This document shows positions 1 through 7,882 of a stretch of DNA of 10,898 nt, in pieces (position 1 is the first letter of the stretch; every line of letters begins with the position of its first letter). The notes below the pieces were generated by a model that saw nothing but the letters and a program-made list of their open reading frames with translations, ran no database searches and was not told where the DNA came from. The stretch is from CAZTHL01 sp964613585 (GTDB taxonomy: Bacteria; Pseudomonadota; Alphaproteobacteria; DSM-16000; Inquilinaceae): positions 1-10,898 of the forward strand of contig CAZTHL010000111.1 of the NCBI GenBank assembly GCA_964613585.1, in the 5' to 3' direction. The position numbers were made by a program, and so were the translations under genes.

Positions 1-1017
<1,017 letters not shown>

Positions 1018-1065
1018 GGTCCGGTCGACCGCCAGCCTCAGCCGGGCTGCGTGCCGGGCATCGGG

Positions 1066-1101
1066 CGGGGCGTCCCTTCGCGGGGCGCCCCGTTCTTTCT
1101 T
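1066..1101 (+). terminator. Rho-independent terminator of groEL
   Basis: An 11-bp stem (1066-1076 paired with 1082-1092, one G-U pair) closes a five-base TTCGC loop and is followed at once by the T-rich run TTCTTTCTT (1093-1101). It lies 49 bases after the groEL stop codon. This is a canonical intrinsic terminator and argues that nifA is not simply read through from groEL. Confidence 0.9.
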
Positions 1102-1171
1102 GCTGAGCCCTTCATCGCGGAGCCCCTCCTTGCGTGAGCGCCATCTTGCGTGAGCGCCTTCTTGCGCGAGA
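1098..1171 (+). repeat. Degenerate 15-16 bp tandem repeat after the groEL terminator
   Basis: Two exact copies of CTTGCGTGAGCGCC lie at 1129-1142 and 1145-1158, 16 bp apart. A partial third copy (CTTGCGCGAG) is at 1161-1170, and two weaker copies precede them (about 1098-1127, sharing TTGCTGAGCC and TCGCGGAGCC). No product or known repeat family is recognised. It may be a slippage-derived array or a set of protein-binding sites. Confidence 0.6.
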
Positions 1172-1702
1172 GGGACGGCGCGCCGGCGCCGGGCCGCATC
1201 CCGCGGAACAAGACCTGCCCTCAGAACCGGACCGCGCGCTCCCGGCAGCGGCCAAGTGGACGATGTATTCATCGTTCCACGCTCAAGGCGCGGCAGCGGT
1301 ATCGAGGTGCCTGGAACCGGCGCTGTGCTGCGTTTCCTTGACCGCGCCGGGCCGGGGCGGCGCCCCAATACTTGAGCGGGCCGCGCCCAGGCGGAATCCG
1401 GGGGGCGCCGTCGGGGAAGCCTCGACAGCGCGCGCGGCACCATCGCAGGCCTCGATTTCGACATGCTTTTCAAAACGCTTGCCTGGTGCCGCGAGCCTGC
1501 GGCCGCCGCCGGCGGCGGCATCACAATGTGCCGGCCCGAGGCCGCCATGGCATTGCAGCATTGTACGAAGGCCGACTTTCTACTAGCGTCGGGGCAATCC
1601 AAAAAATTCACCGGGAATCGTTATCCAGGCTCCGATCGACAGTACGTTCGTTCCCGCCGGGCCCGAGCGCCCGGTGCCGTCCCCCGCGGGAGCCCTCTTG
1701 CC
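1102..1702. other. Long non-coding leader upstream of nifA
   Basis: About 600 bases between the groEL terminator and nifA hold no convincing gene. Open frames here lack recognisable protein character and overlap each other. I searched by eye for elements typical of nifA promoters. There is no exact NifA upstream site (TGT-N10-ACA), only the near match TGT-N10-ACT at 1563-1578. There is no correctly spaced sigma-54 -24/-12 pair and no FNR-type TTGAT-N4-ATCAA box. The stretch does contain a perfect 18-bp palindrome at 1502-1519. A relatively A/T-rich patch at about 1575-1625 is the most promoter-like part, but I cannot assign a promoter. Confidence 0.5.
1502..1519. repeat. Perfect 18-bp GC palindrome upstream of nifA
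   Basis: GCCGCCGCC followed directly by GGCGGCGGC is a perfect inverted repeat without a spacer, centred between 1510 and 1511, about 190 bases upstream of the nifA start. In GC-rich DNA such trinucleotide palindromes can arise by chance. It could equally be a dimeric regulator site in the nifA control region. Confidence 0.45.
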
Positions 1703-3442
<1,740 letters not shown>

Positions 3443-3460
3443 CGCCCCGGCGAGGCCGGC

Positions 3461-3477
3461 CCTCGGCCTTGCCGAGG
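3461..3477. terminator. Terminator-like hairpin between nifA and the converging gene
   Basis: CCTCGGC (3461-3467) and GCCGAGG (3471-3477) form a perfect 7-bp stem with a CTT loop, 18 bases after the nifA stop. There is no T tract on either side, so it is only terminator-like. It could slow transcription from both converging genes. Confidence 0.4.
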
Positions 3478-3509
3478 TCGGTCCGCAGGCGCCCCGCTTG
3501 GCCCGACGC

Positions 3510-3938
3510 TCAGGCGGCGTGCTTGATGAACAGGGAGACCGGAACCCAGCTTGCGCTGAGATCGACGCCGCCGCCGCCCAGGCGGCCGCCGTTGTTCTGT
3601 CGGGCCGTGACGGTCTCCGACGACGATGTGCTCGAGAAGGTCAGCGCGTGGTCGTCCTGCGTCGCCAGGGCCGTGAACGAGCGGCTGTTGCCCGAAAGGG
3701 TGCCGGTCATGTCGAGCGTCACCTCGGCGGCGTCGCCCTCCGCCTTCAGAGCCAGGGACCACCTGTTGTTGTCATTGTTCAGATAGGTCCCGCTGGCGAC
3801 CAGCGCGCTGGAGGTGAAGGTTTCAATCTTGCCAGTGCCGACACTGGCGACCAGGATCTTGACGTGACAGGGGGCGTCGATCTGCTCGCCGTGCGGAAAG
3901 CTGTTCCTGGTCGGGTTGAGGCAGAGAAGATCAACCAT
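3510..3938 (-). CDS. Hypothetical protein, 142 residues, beta-rich composition
   Basis: I do not recognise this protein. It is 142 residues, with no signal peptide, lipobox or membrane helix. It has two Cys near the N-terminus (LLCLNP and APCHVKILV). The middle alternates hydrophobic residues with Ser, Thr, Asn and Gly (TSSALVASGTYL, RWSLALKAE, AEVTLDMTGTL), as expected of a small beta-sandwich or barrel. A glycine run (GGRLGGGG) precedes the C-terminal strand. The ATG at 3938 was preferred to one 48 bases further out because AGGA precedes it by eight bases, while the outer ATG has no ribosome binding site. Codons favour G/C in third position in this frame, supporting it over the long open frame on the opposite strand. 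The region looks less GC-rich than its neighbours, a possible sign of transfer. It converges on nifA and is divergent from cbpA. Confidence 0.68.
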   Translation of the reverse strand: MVDLLCLNPTRNSFPHGEQIDAPCHVKILVASVGTGKIETFTSSALVASGTYLNNDNNRWSLALKAEGDAAEVTLDMTGTLSGNSRSFTALATQDDHALTFSSTSSSETVTARQNNGGRLGGGGVDLSASWVPVSLFIKHAA

Positions 3939-4095
3939 GGTTTGGTCCTGCTGGCGCTTGGGTTGACTTGCGTTCAGCTCTCCCATATCGGCGGGGATGA
4001 AGGCGCAACAATTGGCGTAGGCATCATTCTTTTGGGTGACCGCGCGTGACGGCGCCGGAGCCGGTCGATGCGGAGCTGGTGAGGACGGACACGAG

Positions 4096-5046
4096 GTGGC
4101 TGAAGATCCCTACACGCTGCTCGGCGTTCCCAGGACCGCGGGCAAGAACGACATCAACGCCGCCTACCGGAAGCTCGCGAAGCGCTACCACCCCGACCTG
4201 AACCCGGGTGACGCCGAGGCCGAGGAGCGCTTCAAGGCGATCAGCGCGGCCTATCACTTCCTGTCCGACGATGAACGCCGGGCCCAGTACGACCGCGGCG
4301 AGATCGATTCCGCCGGCCAGCCAAAGGGGCCGGAGCGCGGCTTCTACCGCCGCTACGCCGAGGGCGACGCCGGCGCCAAGTACTCCTCGAGCGGCGGCTT
4401 CCGCGGCTCCGGGGGCGGCTTCGACGGCGGCTTCGAGGATGTCGGCGACATCTTCAGTCAGTTCATTCGCGGGGCCGGCGGCGCGCGGGCCGGTGGCGGC
4501 ATCCATGCGCGCGGCGAGGACGCCCGGTACACCCTGACCATCGACTTCCTCGAGGCGGCGCGCGGCGGCCGGCAGCGCATCACCCTGCCGACCGGCGACA
4601 CGCTCGAGGTCACCATTCCGGCCGGGGTTCAGGACGGGCAGGTGCTGCGCCTCAAGGGCAAGGGCGGGCCCGGCCTGGGCAAGGCGCCGCCCGGCGATGC
4701 GCTGGTCGAGGTCTCGGTCCGGCCGCACCCGCAGTTCGAGCGGCGCGGTGACGACATCCATCTGGACTGGCCGGTCAGCCTGGGGGAGGCCGTGCTGGGC
4801 GGCCGCATCGAGGTGCCGACGATCCACGGCCGGGTGGCGGCGACGGTGCCCAAGCATGCCAACACGGGCACCACCTTGCGGCTGCGCGGCCGCGGCATCG
4901 GTCCGGAGGGCAAGCGAGGCGACCAGTTCGTGCATCTGCGTGTGATGCTGCCCGAGCGGCCGGACGCCGAGCTCGAGCGGTTCGTCGCCGAGTGGTCAGC
5001 CAGCCATCCGTACAATCCGCGTGGCGAGCGGGAGGCGACATCGTGA
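4096..5046 (+). CDS. cbpA: CbpA-type DnaJ co-chaperone (J domain, no zinc finger)
   Basis: Class B Hsp40 co-chaperone that delivers clients to DnaK and stimulates its ATPase; E. coli CbpA is also nucleoid-associated. The 316-residue product has an N-terminal J domain (1-68, DPYTLLGVPRTA) with the DnaK-activating HPD at 32-34. A Gly/Phe-rich linker follows (about 80-135, GGFRGSGGGFDGGFEDVGDIFSQF), then two beta-rich client-binding domains from about residue 140 to 305. The CXXCXGXG zinc-binding repeats of DnaJ are absent, which separates it from DnaJ proper. GTG at 4096 is chosen because similarity starts directly after it and AGGA lies ten bases upstream; an in-frame GTG 60 bases further up would add an unconserved Gly/Ala-rich tail. 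The stop codon overlaps the start of the next gene, cbpM, which strongly supports the name. Confidence 0.93.
   Translation: MAEDPYTLLGVPRTAGKNDINAAYRKLAKRYHPDLNPGDAEAEERFKAISAAYHFLSDDERRAQYDRGEIDSAGQPKGPERGFYRRYAEGDAGAKYSSSGGFRGSGGGFDGGFEDVGDIFSQFIRGAGGARAGGGIHARGEDARYTLTIDFLEAARGGRQRITLPTGDTLEVTIPAGVQDGQVLRLKGKGGPGLGKAPPGDALVEVSVRPHPQFERRGDDIHLDWPVSLGEAVLGGRIEVPTIHGRVAATVPKHANTGTTLRLRGRGIGPEGKRGDQFVHLRVMLPERPDAELERFVAEWSASHPYNPRGEREATS
5030..5035 (+). promoter_or_regulatory. Ribosome binding site deciding the cbpM start
   Basis: GGGAGG at 5030-5035 lies inside the last codons of cbpA, seven bases before GTG 5043. It supports this GTG over the GTG at 4992, and suggests translation of cbpM is coupled to termination of cbpA. 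Confidence 0.7.
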
Positions 5047-5369
5047 TTTCCGCCGACGAACTGGTCGAGCGCGTGCCGGGCCTGCGTCTGGAGGAGGTGC
5101 GTCACTGGGTCGCGCAGCGCTGGGTCGTGCCGCAGCGCGTCGACGGCGGCGAAGGCTTTGCCGAGATCGACGTCGCCCGGGTGATCCTGATCAAGGACCT
5201 GCGCACCGAGCTCAAGGTCGACGACGAGGCCCTGCCGATGCTCCTGTCGCTGATCGACCAAGTCTACAGCCTGCGTCGGGACCTCCGGCTCATGTGCCGG
5301 GCGGTGCAGGCGCAGCCCGACGAGGTGAGTCGCTCGATCCGCCGCTACATCGAGGATCACCGGCGGTAG
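5043..5369 (+). CDS. cbpM: Chaperone modulator CbpM
   Basis: Small helical protein that binds the J domain of CbpA and blocks its action on DnaK. The product is 108 residues. The first about 45 resemble a MerR-like winged-helix fold (SADELVERVPGLRLEEVRHWVAQRWVVPQ), followed by the family's conserved acidic stretch and helix (FAEIDVARVILIKDLRTELKVDDEALPMLLSLIDQVYSLRRDLR). The GTG start overlaps the cbpA stop codon (GTGA arrangement), with a strong ribosome binding site seven bases upstream, so the two are translationally coupled, matching their known 1:1 functional pairing. The MerR resemblance could suggest a transcription factor, but length, position and the helical C-terminus fit CbpM better. 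Confidence 0.9.
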   Translation: MISADELVERVPGLRLEEVRHWVAQRWVVPQRVDGGEGFAEIDVARVILIKDLRTELKVDDEALPMLLSLIDQVYSLRRDLRLMCRAVQAQPDEVSRSIRRYIEDHRR

Positions 5370-5451
5370 CGTTCCCTCTGCCCGGCGCTGCACGGCCGGG
5401 AGCCCGCGACATACGCAGGCGTGTCAAAGGGTGTCCCCCTGACGCGGCATC

Positions 5452-5532
5452 GGCATCGGCGTGCTCCCTCGCCCGGCCGCCTGAAGCACGCTGTCACCGG
5501 GTGGCCGGGCGGGGGAGCGGGTTGGCGATGCC
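5452..5532. repeat. Long imperfect inverted repeat between cbpM and tetR
   Basis: Bases 5463-5478 pair with 5503-5518 as 16 consecutive pairs with a single G-T wobble (5469 with 5512). An outer 7-bp stem, GGCATCG (5452-5458) with CGATGCC (5526-5532), encloses it across an internal loop, and the apical loop is 24 bases. A smaller dyad just upstream, at 5423-5443, pairs GTCA with TGAC and GGG with CCC. It lies in the gap between two converging genes. No T tract follows on either strand, so it is not a canonical intrinsic terminator. It could act as a bidirectional Rho-assisted terminator, an extragenic repeat element or a structured RNA. Confidence 0.7.
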
Positions 5533-5556
5533 CCTTGAGCCGGAAACGCTCCGGGA

Positions 5557-6177
5557 TCATCCGCAGGGCCGGTGGGGATCCTCGAGGCCGGTCGGCTCCG
5601 CGTCGAGGACGGTGAGAGCGGTGCCGGCGACATCCTCCAGGTGCTGGCGGTCGGCGCCGGCGCGGTCGAGCTGCGCGAGCGCCCTGGACACGGCGACGAA
5701 GAAGCGGGCCAGGGCGCGCAGATCGCGGCCGGCGGCGACGTGACCCTTGGCCTGGCCGCGCAGCAGCAACTTGTACACGGCGGTCTCGCTCGCCGCCACA
5801 TGGTCGCGAATCGCCTCGGTGACCGCCGCCGGGCAGATGCCCGCCTCGGCCCCGGCGCCGACCGACAGGCAGCCGGTCGGCCGGTCCGGCAGGCCGAATC
5901 CGTCGATCTGCCGCCGGAACACCGTGGCCAGGGCGCGGCGCGGCTCGTCGTCATCAAGCGCCGCGCGCAAGGGGCGGTCGACCTGCTCCAGGTAACGGGC
6001 GAAGGCGGCGCGGAACATCCGCTCCTTGTCGCCGAACGCGTTGTACAGGCTGCCGCGCTTGAGGCCGCTGGCGGCGACCAGATCGTCGATCGACGCGGCA
6101 CGGTAGCCGCGTTCCCAGAACACCCGCATCAGCCGGTCGAGCACGGCCTCCGCGTCGAACCGCCGGACTCCGGCCAT
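5557..6177 (-). CDS. TetR/AcrR-family transcriptional repressor
   Basis: The 206-residue product is typical of the TetR family. The N-terminal DNA-binding part (about 8-58) reads AVLDRLMRVFWERGYRAASIDDLVAASGLKRGSLYNAFGDKERMF, the classic helix-turn-helix with the SLYNAFGDKE recognition segment. The rest is a helical ligand-binding domain (with GCLSVGAGAEAG) of unknown ligand. The ATG at 6177 was chosen because it begins just before the helix-turn-helix and a GGAGGG-type ribosome binding site precedes it by about ten bases; an upstream extension has no family resemblance. It is divergent from a short-chain dehydrogenase gene. A perfect palindrome at 6318-6333 in the shared control region suggests that it represses the dehydrogenase and itself, as is usual for this layout. 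The inducer cannot be read from sequence. Confidence 0.92.
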   Translation of the reverse strand: MAGVRRFDAEAVLDRLMRVFWERGYRAASIDDLVAASGLKRGSLYNAFGDKERMFRAAFARYLEQVDRPLRAALDDDEPRRALATVFRRQIDGFGLPDRPTGCLSVGAGAEAGICPAAVTEAIRDHVAASETAVYKLLLRGQAKGHVAAGRDLRALARFFVAVSRALAQLDRAGADRQHLEDVAGTALTVLDAEPTGLEDPHRPCG

Positions 6178-6289
6178 CGCCTGCCCGCCCTCCTCAACGA
6201 CGAATCGGTCAAGAAAAGCTGCCGGCGCAAGGATTCCGTTACGGAGTGCCGGGATCAAGCAATTTCCGGGTCTATCCGGTCGCAACAAG

Positions 6290-6348
6290 CCTCACAGGTT
6301 CGTGATCATTTCTATTCTTGATCGATCGATCAAACACGACACCTGAGG
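6290..6348. repeat. Imperfect inverted repeat around the tetR/SDR operator
   Basis: CCTCACAGGTTCGTG (6290-6304) and CACGACACCTGAGG (6335-6348) are imperfect inverted copies of one sequence: the reverse complement of the second is CCTCAGGTGTCGTG, matching in CCTCA, GGT and TCGTG. The arms surround the perfect palindrome at 6318-6333 but are not concentric with it. They might be a second operator or binding site for another factor. Confidence 0.4.
6318..6333. promoter_or_regulatory. Perfect 16-bp palindrome, probable TetR-family operator
   Basis: TTGATCGATCGATCAA is a perfect inverted repeat in the 224-bp space between the divergent tetR and dehydrogenase genes, 68 bases before the dehydrogenase ATG. 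Size, symmetry and position fit a TetR dimer operator. It could overlap a -35 element for the regulator gene (TTGATC, with AATGAT 17 bases further on, reading the minus strand), but that promoter is weak. The half sites TTGAT and ATCAA resemble an FNR box, but they are six bases apart instead of four. Confidence 0.65.
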
Positions 6349-6401
6349 TCCCTGAGCGGCGGGTCGTGGCGATCCGCCAAGCCGAGGAAGGGAGCAGGAC
6401 C

Positions 6402-7169
6402 ATGGCGAACGGCAACGGACACGGTAGGCTGGCCGGCAAGACCGCGGTGATCACCGGTGGGAGCAGCGGCTTGGGGCTGGAGAGCGCGCGGCAGTTCATC
6501 GCCGAGGGCGCGCGGGTGATCATCACCGGCACCACCGCGGACAAGCTCGAGGCCGCCGCTCAAGGTCTGGGACCGCAGGCGACCCCTGTGGTCGCGGATG
6601 TGCGCTCGCCGGAAGCGCTCGAGGCGCTGGCGCAGCGGGCCCGTGAGACCTTCGGCCGGGTGGACATCGTCTTCGCCAACGCCGGCATTGGCGTGTTCGG
6701 GCCGCTCGAGCAGATCGACGCGGCGGCGTTCGACGAGCAGTTCGCCGTAAACGTGCGTGGCGTGCTGCTCACCGTGCAGAAGCTGCTGCCGCTCTTGGGC
6801 GAGGGCTCGAGCGTCATCCTCAATGCCTCGGGCGTCAACGCCAAGGGCGCGCCCGGCGCCAGCCTGTACTTCGCCAGCAAGGCCGCGGTGCGCTCGCTGG
6901 CCCGCTCGCTGGCGGCCGAGCTGGGGCCGCGCGGCATCCGGGTGAACGCGCTCAGCCCCGGGCTCGTCATCACCGACTTCCAGAAGCGGATGGGATTGTC
7001 GGCGGAGGAGCTGGACGGCTTCGCGCAGAGCATTGTCGGCAGCGCGCCGCTCGGCCGCACCGGCGAGCCGCTGGAGATTGCCCGGGCCGCGGTGTTCCTG
7101 GCCAGCGACGACTCGTCCTACATGGCGGGCAGCGACCTCGTCGTCGACGGCGGCTTCATGAACGTGTGA
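6402..7169 (+). CDS. Short-chain dehydrogenase/reductase (SDR, classical type)
   Basis: NAD(P)-dependent oxidoreductase of the classical SDR family. The 255-residue protein has a Rossmann fold with the cofactor motif TGGSSGLG (18-25), the structural NAG (93-95), the catalytic Asn 117, Ser 143, Tyr 156 and Lys 160 (YFASK), and the usual C-terminal SPGLVITDF and GSDLVVDGGF segments. All four catalytic residues are present, so it should be active. The substrate is unknown; many such proteins are annotated as 3-oxoacyl-ACP reductase or glucose dehydrogenase without proof. The segment after the second beta strand (VIITGTTADKLE) lacks the acidic residue usual in NAD-specific members, which hints weakly at NADPH. 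ATG 6402 is preceded by an AGCAGGACC ribosome-binding region. It is divergent from the tetR gene and probably repressed by its product. Confidence 0.94.
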   Translation: MANGNGHGRLAGKTAVITGGSSGLGLESARQFIAEGARVIITGTTADKLEAAAQGLGPQATPVVADVRSPEALEALAQRARETFGRVDIVFANAGIGVFGPLEQIDAAAFDEQFAVNVRGVLLTVQKLLPLLGEGSSVILNASGVNAKGAPGASLYFASKAAVRSLARSLAAELGPRGIRVNALSPGLVITDFQKRMGLSAEELDGFAQSIVGSAPLGRTGEPLEIARAAVFLASDDSSYMAGSDLVVDGGFMNV

Positions 7170-7193
7170 CCCCGGCCCGCCCGGGCGGCGGGG
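7170..7193 (+). terminator. GC-rich hairpin directly after the SDR stop codon
   Basis: CCCCG (7170-7174) pairs with CGGGG (7189-7193) around the palindromic CCGCCCGGGCGG (7177-7188). It begins at the base after the stop codon. Only two T residues follow, so it is a weak or Rho-assisted terminator candidate. Confidence 0.35.
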
Positions 7194-7214
7194 TTGGCGG
7201 GCGCGCTCCAAGCC

Positions 7215-7252
7215 GGGCGGACGGGTCACCTCGTTGGCCCGGCGGTCCGCCC
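7215..7252. repeat. Inverted repeat in the SDR-DCC intergenic region
   Basis: GGGCGGAC (7215-7222) and GTCCGCCC (7245-7252) form a perfect 8-bp stem, with a further inner CGGG/CCCG pairing possible (7222-7225 with 7238-7241). No T tract follows. It could be a second transcription stop or an extragenic repeat. Confidence 0.4.
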
Positions 7253-7375
7253 TTCGCCAGCCGCCGTTCACTTCCGCCGAAATCCATTCTCGCCACCGTC
7301 CCCGCGGCACGGCGGCGCATGAGCGTCCGCGGTGCCGGACCGGCTCCTCCCGTGGCGGGGCTGTCCGCCTCGGCT

Positions 7376-7395
7376 CATCGGATGCTCATCCGATG
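7376..7395. repeat. Perfect 8-bp hairpin upstream of the DCC-family gene
   Basis: CATCGGAT (7376-7383), loop GCTC, ATCCGATG (7388-7395). It lies about 60 bases before the ATG at 7454, in a region where I see no promoter or good ribosome binding site. It may be an operator or a leader hairpin. Confidence 0.4.
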
Positions 7396-7453
7396 GAGAG
7401 GATCCGGACGGCGAGCCGTTGCCGGCGGGGCGGCCGCGCGCCACCTCCTTCGC

Positions 7454-7882
7454 ATGAACAGCACGCCCGACCTTACCAGCTACTACAACGGCTCGTGCCC
7501 GATCTGCGGGGCGGAGATGCGGCATTACCAGCGCATCGCCGAGCGGGCCGAGCTCGATCTCGAGTTTCGCGACCTCAGCGAGCATGAGCAGGTCGGCACC
7601 GAGCTCGGCATCCCGCGCGATGAGCTGTTCCGCAGCCTCCATGTGCGCACCGTGGACGGCCGGATCCTCAAGGGCATCGACGCCTTCCTGCCGATCTGGC
7701 GGCGCCTGCCACGGTTCCGCTGGCTGGCCGCGGTCGTCGGCACCTGGCCGGTGACGCCGCTCGCCCGCCTGCTCTACGACCGGATGCTGGCGCCGGCCAT
7801 CTACAAGCGCCACGTCCGGCGGCAGCGGCGCCTCGCCGATCAGTCCGCGGCCGTGGCCTCGGCCAGCGGGCCCGGCCGGTAG
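7454..7882 (+). CDS. DCC-family (DUF393) thiol-disulfide oxidoreductase-like protein
   Basis: The 142-residue product starts with the family hallmark SYYNGSCPICGAEM, where Cys 15 and Cys 18 form a CXXC pair next to a small beta strand, followed by conserved helical segments (DLSEHEQVGTELGIPRDEL, LHVRTVDGRILKGIDAFLPIWRRLP) and the C-terminal LLYDRMLAPAIYKRH. The usual family motif is D-G-x-C-x-x-C; here Asn replaces the Asp. The function of this family is not established; a redox role is inferred from CXXC. ATG 7454 fits because family members begin just before the CXXC strand, although no clear ribosome binding site precedes it; an in-frame ATG at 7382 has none either. Its 3' end overlaps the convergent hydrolase gene by 43 bases. 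Confidence 0.86.
   Translation: MNSTPDLTSYYNGSCPICGAEMRHYQRIAERAELDLEFRDLSEHEQVGTELGIPRDELFRSLHVRTVDGRILKGIDAFLPIWRRLPRFRWLAAVVGTWPVTPLARLLYDRMLAPAIYKRHVRRQRRLADQSAAVASASGPGR

Noticed and set aside
1548..1565. Sigma-54-like sequence TGGCAT followed by TTGTA upstream of nifA
   Set aside because: The gap between the two elements is seven bases instead of five, and the -12 GC is missing, so it would not work as a -24/-12 promoter.
1560..1589. TTGTAC-N17-TAGCGT as a nifA promoter
   Set aside because: The -10 element matches the consensus in only three of six positions and nothing else supports it.
1134..1702. Several overlapping open frames in the groEL-nifA gap, including the upstream extension of nifA
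   Set aside because: They are Arg/Pro/Ala-rich translations typical of GC-rich non-coding DNA, lack ribosome binding sites and show no family motifs; NifA similarity begins at 1703.
3963..3991. TTGACT-N17-TATCGG as a promoter for cbpA
   Set aside because: The -35 is fair but the -10 matches only three of six positions, too weak to list.
3498..4049. 183-codon open frame on the plus strand opposite the hypothetical gene
   Set aside because: Its translation lacks domain character, and the minus-strand frame has the better start site and codon pattern; it is best read as a shadow.
6318..6333. FNR-type box in the tetR-SDR intergenic region
   Set aside because: The half sites TTGAT and ATCAA are separated by six bases, whereas FNR needs four; the 16-bp palindrome fits a TetR operator better.
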